The translations under genes and the position numbers were made by a program. The notes under the pieces are model-generated. The model ran no database searches. It was not told the DNA's origin and saw only the letters and a program-made list of their open reading frames with translations. From Flavobacterium sp. UBA807 (GTDB lineage: Bacteria > Bacteroidota > Bacteroidia > Flavobacteriales > Flavobacteriaceae): a DNA stretch of 21,117 nt. This document shows, one piece after another, positions 1-10,022 of this stretch. Positions within the stretch are counted from its first letter, which is position 1. Every line of letters begins with the position of its first letter. The stretch is from positions 1-21,117 of the forward strand of contig DBIH01000158.1 of the NCBI GenBank assembly GCA_002296885.1. Reading direction: 5' to 3'.

Positions 1-1415
<1,415 letters not shown>

Positions 1416-1473
1416 TTATGTATTTATTAAATAGCTATTTAGGTTTGGAAAAAACCTCTCTTTTTTCCGAGTG

Positions 1474-1503
1474 CAAAGATAATTTTTATAAATAGAAAAT
1501 CAA
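1474..1503 (-). promoter_or_regulatory. Bacteroidota-type promoter for atpD
   Basis: Read on the minus strand, TTG (1503-1501) is followed after 19 bases by TATCTTTG (1481-1474). This fits the Flavobacterium/Bacteroides housekeeping consensus (-33 TTG, -7 TAnnTTTG). Transcription would start about 55 bases before the atpD ATG. Motif match only; no start site can be measured here. Confidence 0.65.
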
Positions 1504-1550
1504 ATAATTATTTTAATAAAAAAGAAGATTTTTTGAATTGCCTTAAAAAC

Positions 1551-1584
1551 AAAAAACCATCCCGATTATTTGGGATGGTTTTTT
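1551..1584 (-). terminator. Rho-independent terminator after the SGNH lipoprotein gene
   Basis: A perfect 13-bp inverted repeat (arms 1551-1563 and 1572-1584; core ACCATCCC / GGGATGGT) has an 8-base loop. Its A/T flanks give a U-run on the minus-strand transcript. It lies 17 bases beyond the stop of the SGNH lipoprotein gene and before the atpD promoter. The flanks are symmetrical, so it could work in both directions. Confidence 0.85.
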
Positions 1585-1601
1585 ATTACTAAAATACTTT
1601 G

Positions 1602-3161
1602 TTATGGTAAAACAGCCGGATACAATATTTGATATTGACCCAGATTAACCCCTTTAAAGTTTGAACCGTATGTTGCATTGATTGCTTCTAAGAATTTGTT
1701 GGCAATCAAAGCATATCCTTTTGGACTTGGGTGTACACCATCAAGTGAAAATGCATTTCCGGTTACATATGTTGATGTCATTGTATAACCATTGGCAACA
1801 AGTCCGCCATTAGCAACCTGATTTAAAATAGTATTAGCATCAACAAAAGCTAATCCTTTAGCCATAGCTATATCATGTATAGAATTATTATAAGCAACGG
1901 TAGCAGCTTTAACTTCTGCAGTTTCGCTTGCGGTTAAAGTTGTATTATCCTGCATTGGGTAAGAAACACCAATCGTATTAAATGGTGCAACAGCTCCAGT
2001 TTGTGTTGTGCCAATAATAGTTCTTGCTGTTAACAAGATGTAATCTCTTGAACCAGCAGCATTACTTGCGTGACGTGCCTGACCATATAAAGTTCCAATA
2101 TATCCGGCAGTAGCAGTAGGATATCCTGCGCCTATCAATGCAGAAGTAATTTGTGATGAAATATTTAATAAAGTTTCATCCTTAATTAAAAGTGGATTTG
2201 CTTCAACAGTTGCAGGGTTTCCATCATCAGCAACTAATGTTTGGAAACGAGCCGGCATACCAAAACTCGCTAAAGCAGAATTTATTCCACCGAATAATGC
2301 ATTTAACTGAGCAGCATTTGCTGCAGGTAAGCCCGGAATTGGATTGGTAGGAACGGTTGTAAAAAACGGAACCGATGTAACATCTGGAATATTTGCTACA
2401 ACACCTTTGGCTCCATTTGCAGTTAATTGAGTCACTAAGGTAGTGTAAACTGTATTAAAAAGACCTGGATCGGTAATATCATTTCCTCCATAAGTAGTAG
2501 GGTCTGGGTTACCGGTTCGGTTAACTCCTGTACCACCTGATGTAGCGTAAGCCAAAACATCATTATTTCCAATCCATAAAGAAAAGAACGTTGGGTTTTG
2601 AGCTAAGGCATCTGCAAGAACTGAAGTAGTAGGGCTAGAAGCAAAGCGCACAAAATATGGATTTGCCTGTCCCGAAAGAACTCCGGCAACATTTCCATAT
2701 CCATTAGCTAACAAGTGAAAGCTTTTCGCTCCAGGAACCCCCATATTGTTAAAAGGGCCAGTCAAAACATTTGTTATGTCGGTTGTAGGAGTGCCTGAAA
2801 CTGTTGCCGGACCGCTTCCGTTGAAGTAAAGTCTTGGACTTTGAATAGGAGTTCCACTTAACAACAATCCCCCAACATTGTCATTCATGTATGGAATTTT
2901 AAATTCTCCACCACCAACTAATGCGAATTGTTGTGATAAGATGTTAGGATAAGAGTTTGCTTGTCCGGCCATAAATAAAGCACCGTCACTATATCCTGCA
3001 CAAAGAGAATTACCAAGTGCAACATATTTAGAAAAATCTGCTGAACCCGCGGTCAAAGGAGATCCGTCTACAGAATTTGGATCAATTACAGCATCGTCAT
3101 CACTATTACATGCTACAAAGGTCAACGAAACCAATAATAGCCATTTGAAATTTTTTATCAT
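1602..3161 (-). CDS. SGNH/GDSL hydrolase-like outer-membrane lipoprotein
   Basis: A 519-residue lipoprotein with an SGNH-hydrolase fold, a family of serine esterases and lipases. The N-terminus is a lipoprotein signal ending in TFVAC (Cys18), followed by an Asp-rich stretch. Family blocks visible: block I as ALGNSLCAGY (Ser52 the expected nucleophile; Asn51 in place of the usual Asp of GDSL), block II around GVPGAKS (Gly141-Gly144), block III WIGNND (Asn200), and block V DGVHPSPKGY (Asp474, His477). The four catalytic-type positions are therefore present. Two long inserts (about 205-235 and 310-420) make it much larger than a minimal SGNH enzyme of about 200 residues. It follows a TonB-dependent receptor gene by 27 bases and is followed by a terminator. 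This places it like a SusD-type surface partner of the receptor, although it has no SusD features. The substrate is unknown; release of an ester-bound ligand for uptake is an inference. Confidence 0.85.
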   Translation of the reverse strand: MIKNFKWLLLVSLTFVACNSDDDAVIDPNSVDGSPLTAGSADFSKYVALGNSLCAGYSDGALFMAGQANSYPNILSQQFALVGGGEFKIPYMNDNVGGLLLSGTPIQSPRLYFNGSGPATVSGTPTTDITNVLTGPFNNMGVPGAKSFHLLANGYGNVAGVLSGQANPYFVRFASSPTTSVLADALAQNPTFFSLWIGNNDVLAYATSGGTGVNRTGNPDPTTYGGNDITDPGLFNTVYTTLVTQLTANGAKGVVANIPDVTSVPFFTTVPTNPIPGLPAANAAQLNALFGGINSALASFGMPARFQTLVADDGNPATVEANPLLIKDETLLNISSQITSALIGAGYPTATAGYIGTLYGQARHASNAAGSRDYILLTARTIIGTTQTGAVAPFNTIGVSYPMQDNTTLTASETAEVKAATVAYNNSIHDIAMAKGLAFVDANTILNQVANGGLVANGYTMTSTYVTGNAFSLDGVHPSPKGYALIANKFLEAINATYGSNFKGVNLGQYQILYPAVLP

Positions 3162-3188
3162 AACTTTTAAATTATATATTATTGATTA

Positions 3189-5996
3189 TTATGGATTGAT
3201 TGTTATTGAAGCAAACCATTGTTGTCCTATCTGCCCGGCACCAATTACCTGTATGTAATCTTTACCAAATAAATTATTAGCACCTACTTTTAAAACTGAT
3301 TTTACAGCTGGGATTGCATAGTTAATCTGTGCATCAAAAACTACATTCTCAGGAACCATACCGTCAGCAAAAGAAGACTGCCATAAATATTCTGTATTCC
3401 ATCTTATGTTAGTGTTGAATCCAAAGTTTTTGAATAATTTAGGATTACCCAATGATGCTTTAATTCTGTGTTTCGGAGTATTAAAACTTGGGATAAAACT
3501 TGGGTCTTCAGCTTGATCGAATTTATATTCAGCATAATTATAGTTAGCACTAAGTTCAAAATCTTTGTATACTTTTTTAGATACTCCGATTCCAAATCCT
3601 AATGATGTTACCTGTGCTCTTGAGTTGTCATAAATTTGATAAACTCTACGGTCTCCATTTTGGATAGCTAAATACGTCTTTTGAACTTCAGGATCAGAAG
3701 AATCAGTTCCAACAGTTCCATAGTAAGGAGCAATAACCCTTGATTGGTTCAAGAAGTCATTGTAAATGTTATAGTATCCACTGATGTCAACTGATAAATC
3801 ATTTTTAACAACGGAACGGTAACCGACTTCAAATGCCTGAACTCTTTCTGGTTTTACCAAATTAACTTTGGCTACTTGCAAGTCAGCCGGGTTTAATGTT
3901 TGAGCAAAAGTCTGAACAGAAGTCAAAGTGTATGAATTGGTGTAAGCATCTACTCCCGATAATGTAGCTGTAGTGTTTCCGCCATTCACTAATTGACCTT
4001 GCGTGCTTACAGGTAATGTCTCAACATATCTTGTTAAGTTATCAGGCGCTGAACCGATTAAAGCGAATGGTCCAAGGTTCAAACCAATATATTGATCCTG
4101 AGTCGTTGGATTTCTGAAACCCGTTTGGTATGAAGCTCTGAAGTTGTGCTGTTTGTTAGCTCCCGCAGAGTAAACAAATGATAGTCTTGGAGAATAAAAA
4201 CCGTCAAAGTTTTGTGATTTGTCATAACGGATAGACCCTGTAAATTTCAAACGGTCATCTGCTAAAAGTTTCTTTTGAACTTGCCCATAAAGACCATATT
4301 CATCATATTTAATAGGGCCGTTATAGTCGGTGAAAATTGTTCCTGAAGAATTCATAACATATTCTCTCAAAGATCCACCCAATTGAATTTCGGCAAATTT
4401 GATAATATCTTTGAAATTGTAATTAACATCTCCGTGATATAGTTTTGATCGGTCTTTGAATTTTGAACCTGTAGTTAGGTTCGGATCAGCACTGACACTT
4501 GCCAATGCTGCAGCAAACTCTGGCGAACCTGGTAGATATCTACCAGTATCAGCTGTTGCTCTTGCAATAGCATGAGCCTGCTCCGGAGTTGCACCGCCTA
4601 AAGTAGACTGAACATAAGCGCCGGCATATTGACCAAACCAAGTAGCATCATCTTTCCATGCGCGGTTAACATTCCAAGCAGCGAAACGCATATCGTATGA
4701 ATCTCCGGCATTTTCATCTGTCATATAAGCTCTAACGAAGAAATTTTTCCCTTTAACTTCAAATTTAGTCTGATTGATAAAGAAGTTTTTCAATGAATAT
4801 CTGTTAGCTCCCTGATAGATTGTGTTTCCTAAACCTAATTTGTGTTGCAGGATGATTTCTGTATCATCTGCAAATGGTTTGAAGTGCAGAGAGAAATCAG
4901 CTTTTACACTTTTTACGGTGTTGTCATTTAAATCCTGTTCTCTGTAACCGGTTCTTGCCACATTATAATTTGGTAATAAATTAACCGCAGATTGAGGAAT
5001 CAAACCAAGGTTAGCCAACGATTGCCCAACACTTTTGATATTTGTTGAAACCTCGTCTCCATATAAGTTTAATCCATCATAATTTGGATTTGGTCCTGAG
5101 CCAACTAAATTAGGTGTTTGATCTCTTGTGTCAGAAGCAATCCACTCCGTTGCTTTTAAGAAAGTGAAATTGGCCTTAGCTGCAAAATGTTTTGAGAAAG
5201 CATGTGCTGCTCTTATACCAAAATCCCAATAGTCATTGGCGCCAGCAGTTTCCTGATAAGTTTTACCATATTTAAAGTAAAAACTCAATCCCGGATTTGT
5301 GAAAGGGCTTTTACTGTTCATGAACATAATTCCGTTGAAAGCATTCGCACCATATAACGCAGAAGATGCTCCAGGAAGAAGCTCCACATTGGCAACATCC
5401 AATTCAGAAACTCCGATTAAGTTTCCTAAAACAAAGTTCAGTGCTGGGGATGAATTATCCATACCGTCAACTAACTGCAAAAATCTTGTGTTGGCAACAG
5501 TTGCAAAACCTCTTGTGTTTATAGATTTAAAACCTAAACTACTAGTATTGAAGTGAACTTCTTTGAGATTTTCCAGCCCATCATAATAAGTAGCGGCAGT
5601 TGAGTTTTTGATTTCTTTCAAACTCATTCGCTCAATGGTTACCGGCGATTGCAAAACTTTCTCTGGCGTTCTCGATGCAGATACAACGATTTCATCCAGT
5701 TTCGTTTCTTCATCTGCTAAGGCAACTGAAATTTTTTGGTTGTTTGATGTAACTGAAACTTTCTTTGCGCCATAACCTACGCTCGAAACTTCAATGTCAA
5801 AAGGAGGTTTTTTTGTGGTTGACAAAGTGAAATTTCCATCACTGTCAGTAATTGTTCCCGTGCTATCACCAACTACTTTTACGTTGGCACCAGGTACTGG
5901 TTGGTTCTTACTGTCTTTTACCGAACCCGATATTGAAGTCTGCGCAAAAGTAATTCCGCAAAAAAACAATGAAACGATAAATAAATAAATCTTCAT
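3189..5996 (-). CDS. TonB-dependent outer-membrane receptor with carboxypeptidase-like N-domain
   Basis: A 935-residue outer-membrane transporter that takes up a ligand using energy from the TonB complex. Signal peptide MKIYLFIVSLFFCGITFAQ is followed by a CarboxypepD_reg-like beta-sandwich (about 20-95; GSVKDSKNQPVPGANVKVVG, later DSDGNFTLS) and the sequence DEIVVSASRTPEKV (101-114), where the TonB-box region joins the plug. The plug (about 115-230) carries the typical ELDVANVELLPGASSALYGANAFNGIM pattern in two parts (197-209 and 210-224). The remaining 700 residues have alternating aromatic and polar beta strands of a 22-strand barrel, ending in VGANNLFGKDY and a final strand. It is not a SusC sequence (no VVVGYG plug start) and is closer to CirA/FepA-like receptors. 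The SGNH lipoprotein gene lies 27 bases downstream in the same unit. The ligand cannot be read from sequence. Confidence 0.93.
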   Translation of the reverse strand: MKIYLFIVSLFFCGITFAQTSISGSVKDSKNQPVPGANVKVVGDSTGTITDSDGNFTLSTTKKPPFDIEVSSVGYGAKKVSVTSNNQKISVALADEETKLDEIVVSASRTPEKVLQSPVTIERMSLKEIKNSTAATYYDGLENLKEVHFNTSSLGFKSINTRGFATVANTRFLQLVDGMDNSSPALNFVLGNLIGVSELDVANVELLPGASSALYGANAFNGIMFMNSKSPFTNPGLSFYFKYGKTYQETAGANDYWDFGIRAAHAFSKHFAAKANFTFLKATEWIASDTRDQTPNLVGSGPNPNYDGLNLYGDEVSTNIKSVGQSLANLGLIPQSAVNLLPNYNVARTGYREQDLNDNTVKSVKADFSLHFKPFADDTEIILQHKLGLGNTIYQGANRYSLKNFFINQTKFEVKGKNFFVRAYMTDENAGDSYDMRFAAWNVNRAWKDDATWFGQYAGAYVQSTLGGATPEQAHAIARATADTGRYLPGSPEFAAALASVSADPNLTTGSKFKDRSKLYHGDVNYNFKDIIKFAEIQLGGSLREYVMNSSGTIFTDYNGPIKYDEYGLYGQVQKKLLADDRLKFTGSIRYDKSQNFDGFYSPRLSFVYSAGANKQHNFRASYQTGFRNPTTQDQYIGLNLGPFALIGSAPDNLTRYVETLPVSTQGQLVNGGNTTATLSGVDAYTNSYTLTSVQTFAQTLNPADLQVAKVNLVKPERVQAFEVGYRSVVKNDLSVDISGYYNIYNDFLNQSRVIAPYYGTVGTDSSDPEVQKTYLAIQNGDRRVYQIYDNSRAQVTSLGFGIGVSKKVYKDFELSANYNYAEYKFDQAEDPSFIPSFNTPKHRIKASLGNPKLFKNFGFNTNIRWNTEYLWQSSFADGMVPENVVFDAQINYAIPAVKSVLKVGANNLFGKDYIQVIGAGQIGQQWFASITINP

Positions 5997-6163
5997 TTGG
6001 TTTTAATTTTGTTGGTTTATGAAGCCAAAATACAATATTTTTTTTTACATTATCAAAAAACTGCAGGTATTTTTATTAATAATTTATTGTGATGTTTCTC
6101 AGTAAAGATAAATAACCGCGCCTTTTTTTTAAGTTTTTATTAACGATTTGACAATATCAATGA

Positions 6164-6192
6164 CAAAAATACTATGCATACATACAAAACAA
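6164..6192 (-). promoter_or_regulatory. Possible promoter for the receptor/SGNH operon
   Basis: On the minus strand TTG (6192-6190) is followed after 18 bases by TATTTTTG (6171-6164), fitting the TTG...TAnnTTTG pattern. It lies in the 277-base gap upstream of the receptor and would give a leader of about 160 bases. The gap is very AT-rich, so chance matches are likely. I see no other structure in the rest of the gap. Confidence 0.35.
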
Positions 6193-6229
6193 TGAATTTA
6201 ATAAATTAATGATAAAAAATTGAGCAAAA

Positions 6230-6254
6230 AAAAACAGGACATTGTCCTGTTTTT
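6230..6254 (-). terminator. Rho-independent terminator after glmS
   Basis: A perfect 11-bp inverted repeat (AAAAACAGGAC at 6230-6240, ATT loop, GTCCTGTTTTT at 6244-6254) gives a GC-containing hairpin with a U-run on the minus-strand transcript. It begins 19 bases after the glmS stop and closes the GT5-DUF4270-glmS unit. Confidence 0.88.
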
Positions 6255-6273
6255 TCGAATATTTTAATCAAGA

Positions 6274-8121
6274 TTATTCTACCGTTACCGACTTCGCCAG
6301 ATTTCTTGGCTGGTCTACATTACAACCTCTCATTACTGCAATATGATACGATAATAATTGTAAAGGGATAGTAGTAATTAATGGAGATAATGCATCTGAA
6401 GTTTCGGGAATTTCAATGATGTGATCAGCTAATCCTTTTACCTGAGTGTCACCTTTGGTAACAACCGCAATAATTTTTCCACTTCTCGATTTAATCTCCT
6501 GTATATTACTTACCACTTTGTCATAATGACCTTGTTTTGGAGCTATGACGATAACAGGCATTTGTTCGTCAATTAGGGCGATAGGCCCGTGCTTCATTTC
6601 AGCAGCAGGATAACCTTCGGCGTGGATGTATGATATCTCTTTTAATTTCAAAGCGCCTTCCAATGCAACCGGGAAATTGTAACCTCTTCCAAGGTAAAGG
6701 CAATTGGTAGCATCTTTAAATTTTGCAGCAATTTCTTTGGCTGCTTCATTGGTGGTTAAAGCTTCTGAAACTTTTTCAGGAATCACTTCTAATTCCTGTA
6801 AGTATCTGTGGAAGTCAGAGTTTGATAATGTTCCTTTAGCCTTTGCCAAACGTAAGGCAATCATCGTCAATACAGTAATTTGCGTTGTAAACGCTTTGGT
6901 AGATGCTACTCCGATTTCAGGTCCGGCATGGGTATAAGCTCCGGCATTAGTTTCTCTTGAAATTGATGAACCAACCACATTACAAACCCCAAAAACGAAA
7001 GCGCCTTTTTCTTTGGCTAATTTTATTGCAGCCAATGTATCTGCAGTTTCTCCGGATTGTGAGATGGCAATAACAACATCATTTTTGTCGATGATTGGAT
7101 TACGGTATCTGAATTCAGAAGCATATTCAACTTCAACATTTATTCGGGCAAATTCTTCAATTACATATTCAGCAACCAATCCGGCGTGCCATGAAGTTCC
7201 GCAGGCAACAATGATAATTCGGTCTGCATGAAGGAATTTCTCGATATTATCCTCAACACCTGCCATCTGTATAATTCCCTGATTAGCCAAAAGCCTTCCT
7301 CTGTATGTATCCTTAATAACGCTTGGTTGTTCATAGATTTCCTTTAGCATAAAGTGGTCATAACCGCCTTTTTCAATCTGCTCCAAATTCATCTGTAGTT
7401 CCTGAACATAAGGATCAACAAGTGAGTCATCTTTAATTTTTCGGATTTTAAGAGGTTTATGAAGTCTGACGATAGCCATTTCTTCATCCTCTAAATAAAT
7501 TGCATTTGAAGTATATTCAATAAACGGAGAAGCATCAGAAGCCACGAAAAATTCATTTTCACCAACTCCAATAGCTATGGGACTTCCTAATCTTGCCACA
7601 ACGATTTCATCAGGATTTTCTCTGTCGAAAACACAAATAGCATAAGCGCCGACAACCTGATTTAACGCAATCTGAACAGCTTTACCAAGTTTAATATTTT
7701 CTTTCTTTTTTACATCTTCAATAAGATTTACCAAAACTTCGGTATCGGTGTCCGAAGTAAAAGTATAGCCCCTTTTAAGTAATTCTTTTTTTAATGGTTC
7801 ATAATTTTCGATAATACCATTATGAATTATCACGATATTTCCCGAATTCGAAACATGCGGGTGGGAATTGATATCATTTGGAACACCATGGGTTGCCCAA
7901 CGCGTATGCCCTATTCCAATAGTTGCTTTGGAAGAAGCAATAGCTTTTGACTTTTCCTCAAGGTCGGAAACCTTTCCTTTAGTTTTGGCAATTTTAAGCT
8001 CATTGCCGTCACAAAGCATAATTCCGGCACTGTCATAACCTCTGTATTCTAATCTTTTTAATCCTTTGATTACTATTGGATAAGCTTCCCTAAATCCAAT
8101 ATATCCGACAATTCCACACAT
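6274..8121 (-). CDS. glmS: Glutamine-fructose-6-phosphate aminotransferase (isomerizing)
   Basis: Cytosolic enzyme that makes glucosamine-6-phosphate from fructose-6-phosphate and glutamine, the first committed step to UDP-GlcNAc for peptidoglycan and lipid A. Its 615 residues match the family length. The N-terminal class-II glutaminase starts MCGIVGYIG, so Cys2 becomes the catalytic N-terminal cysteine after Met removal. HTRWATHG (72-79), HNGIIENY (100-107) and SDTDTE (123-128) line the glutamine site. Two SIS sugar-isomerase domains follow: ACGTSWHAGL and SQSGETADTL in the first, and LGRGYNFPVALEGALKLKE in the second. The C-terminus LAKSVTVE holds the conserved Lys610 that contacts the sugar. 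It is the last gene of a minus-strand operon, 11 bases after the DUF4270 gene, and is closed by a hairpin terminator. The short gap leaves no room for a glmS ribozyme, so amino-sugar feedback at that level is not expected. Confidence 0.98.
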   Translation of the reverse strand: MCGIVGYIGFREAYPIVIKGLKRLEYRGYDSAGIMLCDGNELKIAKTKGKVSDLEEKSKAIASSKATIGIGHTRWATHGVPNDINSHPHVSNSGNIVIIHNGIIENYEPLKKELLKRGYTFTSDTDTEVLVNLIEDVKKKENIKLGKAVQIALNQVVGAYAICVFDRENPDEIVVARLGSPIAIGVGENEFFVASDASPFIEYTSNAIYLEDEEMAIVRLHKPLKIRKIKDDSLVDPYVQELQMNLEQIEKGGYDHFMLKEIYEQPSVIKDTYRGRLLANQGIIQMAGVEDNIEKFLHADRIIIVACGTSWHAGLVAEYVIEEFARINVEVEYASEFRYRNPIIDKNDVVIAISQSGETADTLAAIKLAKEKGAFVFGVCNVVGSSISRETNAGAYTHAGPEIGVASTKAFTTQITVLTMIALRLAKAKGTLSNSDFHRYLQELEVIPEKVSEALTTNEAAKEIAAKFKDATNCLYLGRGYNFPVALEGALKLKEISYIHAEGYPAAEMKHGPIALIDEQMPVIVIAPKQGHYDKVVSNIQEIKSRSGKIIAVVTKGDTQVKGLADHIIEIPETSDALSPLITTIPLQLLSYHIAVMRGCNVDQPRNLAKSVTVE

Positions 8122-8132
8122 AATATTAAGTA

Positions 8133-10007
8133 TTAATTAGGTTTTGTATACCAAATTTCAAGTTTCAATCTTTTATCGTCAGGAACAGATGGATTCGAAC
8201 CATACAAAATTGTTCCTAATGGATTCGCTACAGACATGGTTGGAGCACTATTAGAGTTGCTGTTAGCGGTTCTTAATTTTGAAAAGCCTACATTGCTAAT
8301 GCTTTCAGTTACTGACAAACCAAGTCTGACATTGGTTGAATCTTTTGTAATTAAATCTCTTAAATAATTAGTAATTCTAATTTTATATTTATTTCCTTTA
8401 TTGGTTATTAGACCGTCAGAACCTTTGATTTGTTTAGTTCCGCTACCATCAGTATTTAACAGAATTCCACCATAAATATATTTATTTAGTTTTGGATAAG
8501 TCCCATCAGTAGTCCCGTCAGCTACATAATCAATCAGCGTCTTTTTGTTTGTTAAATCATATAGGTAGATACGGTTGGGTTCTACAACCTGCTTCTTAAC
8601 TGCGTCAGCATCATCGCTTTTCATTCCGTCACGATCGATGTAGAATGTCAGATTGGCTTCATTGATAAGCCAGCCATTAAAGATCATATCATCAATTTCA
8701 TCCGAAACACCATTCGGTGTAGTATGAAGTATATACTTTGGATTGGAAGTTTGATTAATAGGAAGATTAGCATTATACGAAGGATTAAGGGTATAACCTT
8801 TTGTGTCAGTCGTTCCAAACAAATCTATAACAGCCATCGAGCCTTCTCCACCCTTTAAATAAAGTTTGGAAGCTTCTTGCGTAGTGTTATTCGCGGCATT
8901 TAAATAATCTGGATTTTCATTAGAAGTTTTTAATAAACTGATACAGTTTCCTTTAAGATTTAAGGCATACGACTTGCTTTCTCTTGTAAAAGAGGTCACT
9001 GTTGTCGTTGTTCCATCAGGATTACGAATAGTCTTGATATTTTTCAAATCTTCTTTGTAGAATATTTTAATAGTTCCGTTAGCAAAATTGAGCAAAGCCA
9101 TATTTCCGGGATTACCATTTTCTACCTTGAAATACAATCCGCGGAAATAATTTTTAAAAGTGAAGTTGTCATCTAATTTTCCACTTGGAGCATTTAGAAT
9201 CTTATTGTAAAAGACATCCGTTCTTAAATGCAATCGCATAGAAGGGGCATACCTTGTATATTGTTTAGTAACGCCATCCGATTTGTAAGTAGTTAATTTA
9301 TGCTCTCTTTTATCGAAATAAAAATGCTCATTTTCACGACCATCAGCGTTATGTGTTCCTTCAGTACCGGAAGCAGGATCTGTAAGTGGGGCATTATTCA
9401 ATAAAACCGGAATTTTATTGCCGTCAATCAAGGCATTCTGATCGGTATAAAATAATTGCTGTTCAACCAAAGACTGATCAGGATCTAAATTCCTTAAAAA
9501 ATAATTGGATTCGTAAACACTTAACTTAAACTTCGAATTGCTAGTTTCTGCATCATGGTCTTTGTCATAAGGAGCCACTCCAAAAATTGAATCCAAAACA
9601 TAAGTATTTGTATTATCAGAATTTGAAGTTTTTAAGGTTTTAAAATAAGGAATGTCCAAAATGACACTATCTATGACAGGCAAATCCTGATAAAGCGTGT
9701 TGTCAGTGTTATTAAAAACAGGGCTTGTAGTTGAAAGTTCTAATTGTGTCACAAAGTTGGCCTCAGTATCTCCAAAAACAGGATTTGAATAAAAACCAAG
9801 CGCATTTATGGGCAAATTATTTGAGGCAATTGGTCCAAGTTTTTGATTGTATGCTTTTACTGTTGCACCAGTATATTGTGTAAAACCAAAGTGGTCGTCA
9901 CCAACTACGTTAGTCCCTAATTCATTAAAATCCTTATCGCAGGAAGCAATAAGAATAATGGTAAATAATCCAAATAAAATCGGTTGTAAAAGTGATTTTT
10001 TATACAT
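8133..10007 (-). CDS. DUF4270-family lipoprotein
   Basis: A 624-residue lipoprotein of the Bacteroidota-specific DUF4270 family; function unknown. The signal peptide ends in the lipobox IASC (Cys23), followed directly by [19 protein letters not shown], the stretch I recognise as the family's N-terminal signature. The rest is beta-rich and polar with no catalytic motif I can identify. [10 protein letters not shown] (about 110-120) and the C-terminal part ([18 protein letters not shown], near the end [11 protein letters not shown]) look like repeated beta-sandwich strands. The absence of Lys/Arg at +2 after Cys23 (Asp-Lys follow) does not by itself settle membrane location; outer-membrane surface or periplasm is possible. 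The gene sits 15 bases after the GT5-like gene and 11 bases before glmS, so the three are co-transcribed. I recall the GT5-DUF4270 adjacency from other Bacteroidota near panCD, which suggests a shared envelope-related role, but this is inference. Confidence 0.85.
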   Translation of the reverse strand: MYKKSLLQPILFGLFTIILIASCDKDFNELGTNVVGDDHFGFTQYTGATVKAYNQKLGPIASNNLPINALGFYSNPVFGDTEANFVTQLELSTTSPVFNNTDNTLYQDLPVIDSVILDIPYFKTLKTSNSDNTNTYVLDSIFGVAPYDKDHDAETSNSKFKLSVYESNYFLRNLDPDQSLVEQQLFYTDQNALIDGNKIPVLLNNAPLTDPASGTEGTHNADGRENEHFYFDKREHKLTTYKSDGVTKQYTRYAPSMRLHLRTDVFYNKILNAPSGKLDDNFTFKNYFRGLYFKVENGNPGNMALLNFANGTIKIFYKEDLKNIKTIRNPDGTTTTVTSFTRESKSYALNLKGNCISLLKTSNENPDYLNAANNTTQEASKLYLKGGEGSMAVIDLFGTTDTKGYTLNPSYNANLPINQTSNPKYILHTTPNGVSDEIDDMIFNGWLINEANLTFYIDRDGMKSDDADAVKKQVVEPNRIYLYDLTNKKTLIDYVADGTTDGTYPKLNKYIYGGILLNTDGSGTKQIKGSDGLITNKGNKYKIRITNYLRDLITKDSTNVRLGLSVTESISNVGFSKLRTANSNSNSAPTMSVANPLGTILYGSNPSVPDDKRLKLEIWYTKPN

Positions 10008-10022
10008 AAAATAACTATATTT

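Noticed and set aside
1602..3161. SusD-like assignment for the lipoprotein next to the receptor
   Set aside because: It has clear SGNH blocks and no SusD helical/TPR signature; only the position is SusD-like.
8122..8132. glmS ribozyme upstream of glmS
   Set aside because: Only 11 bases separate glmS from the preceding gene, leaving no room; such ribozymes are known mainly from Firmicutes.
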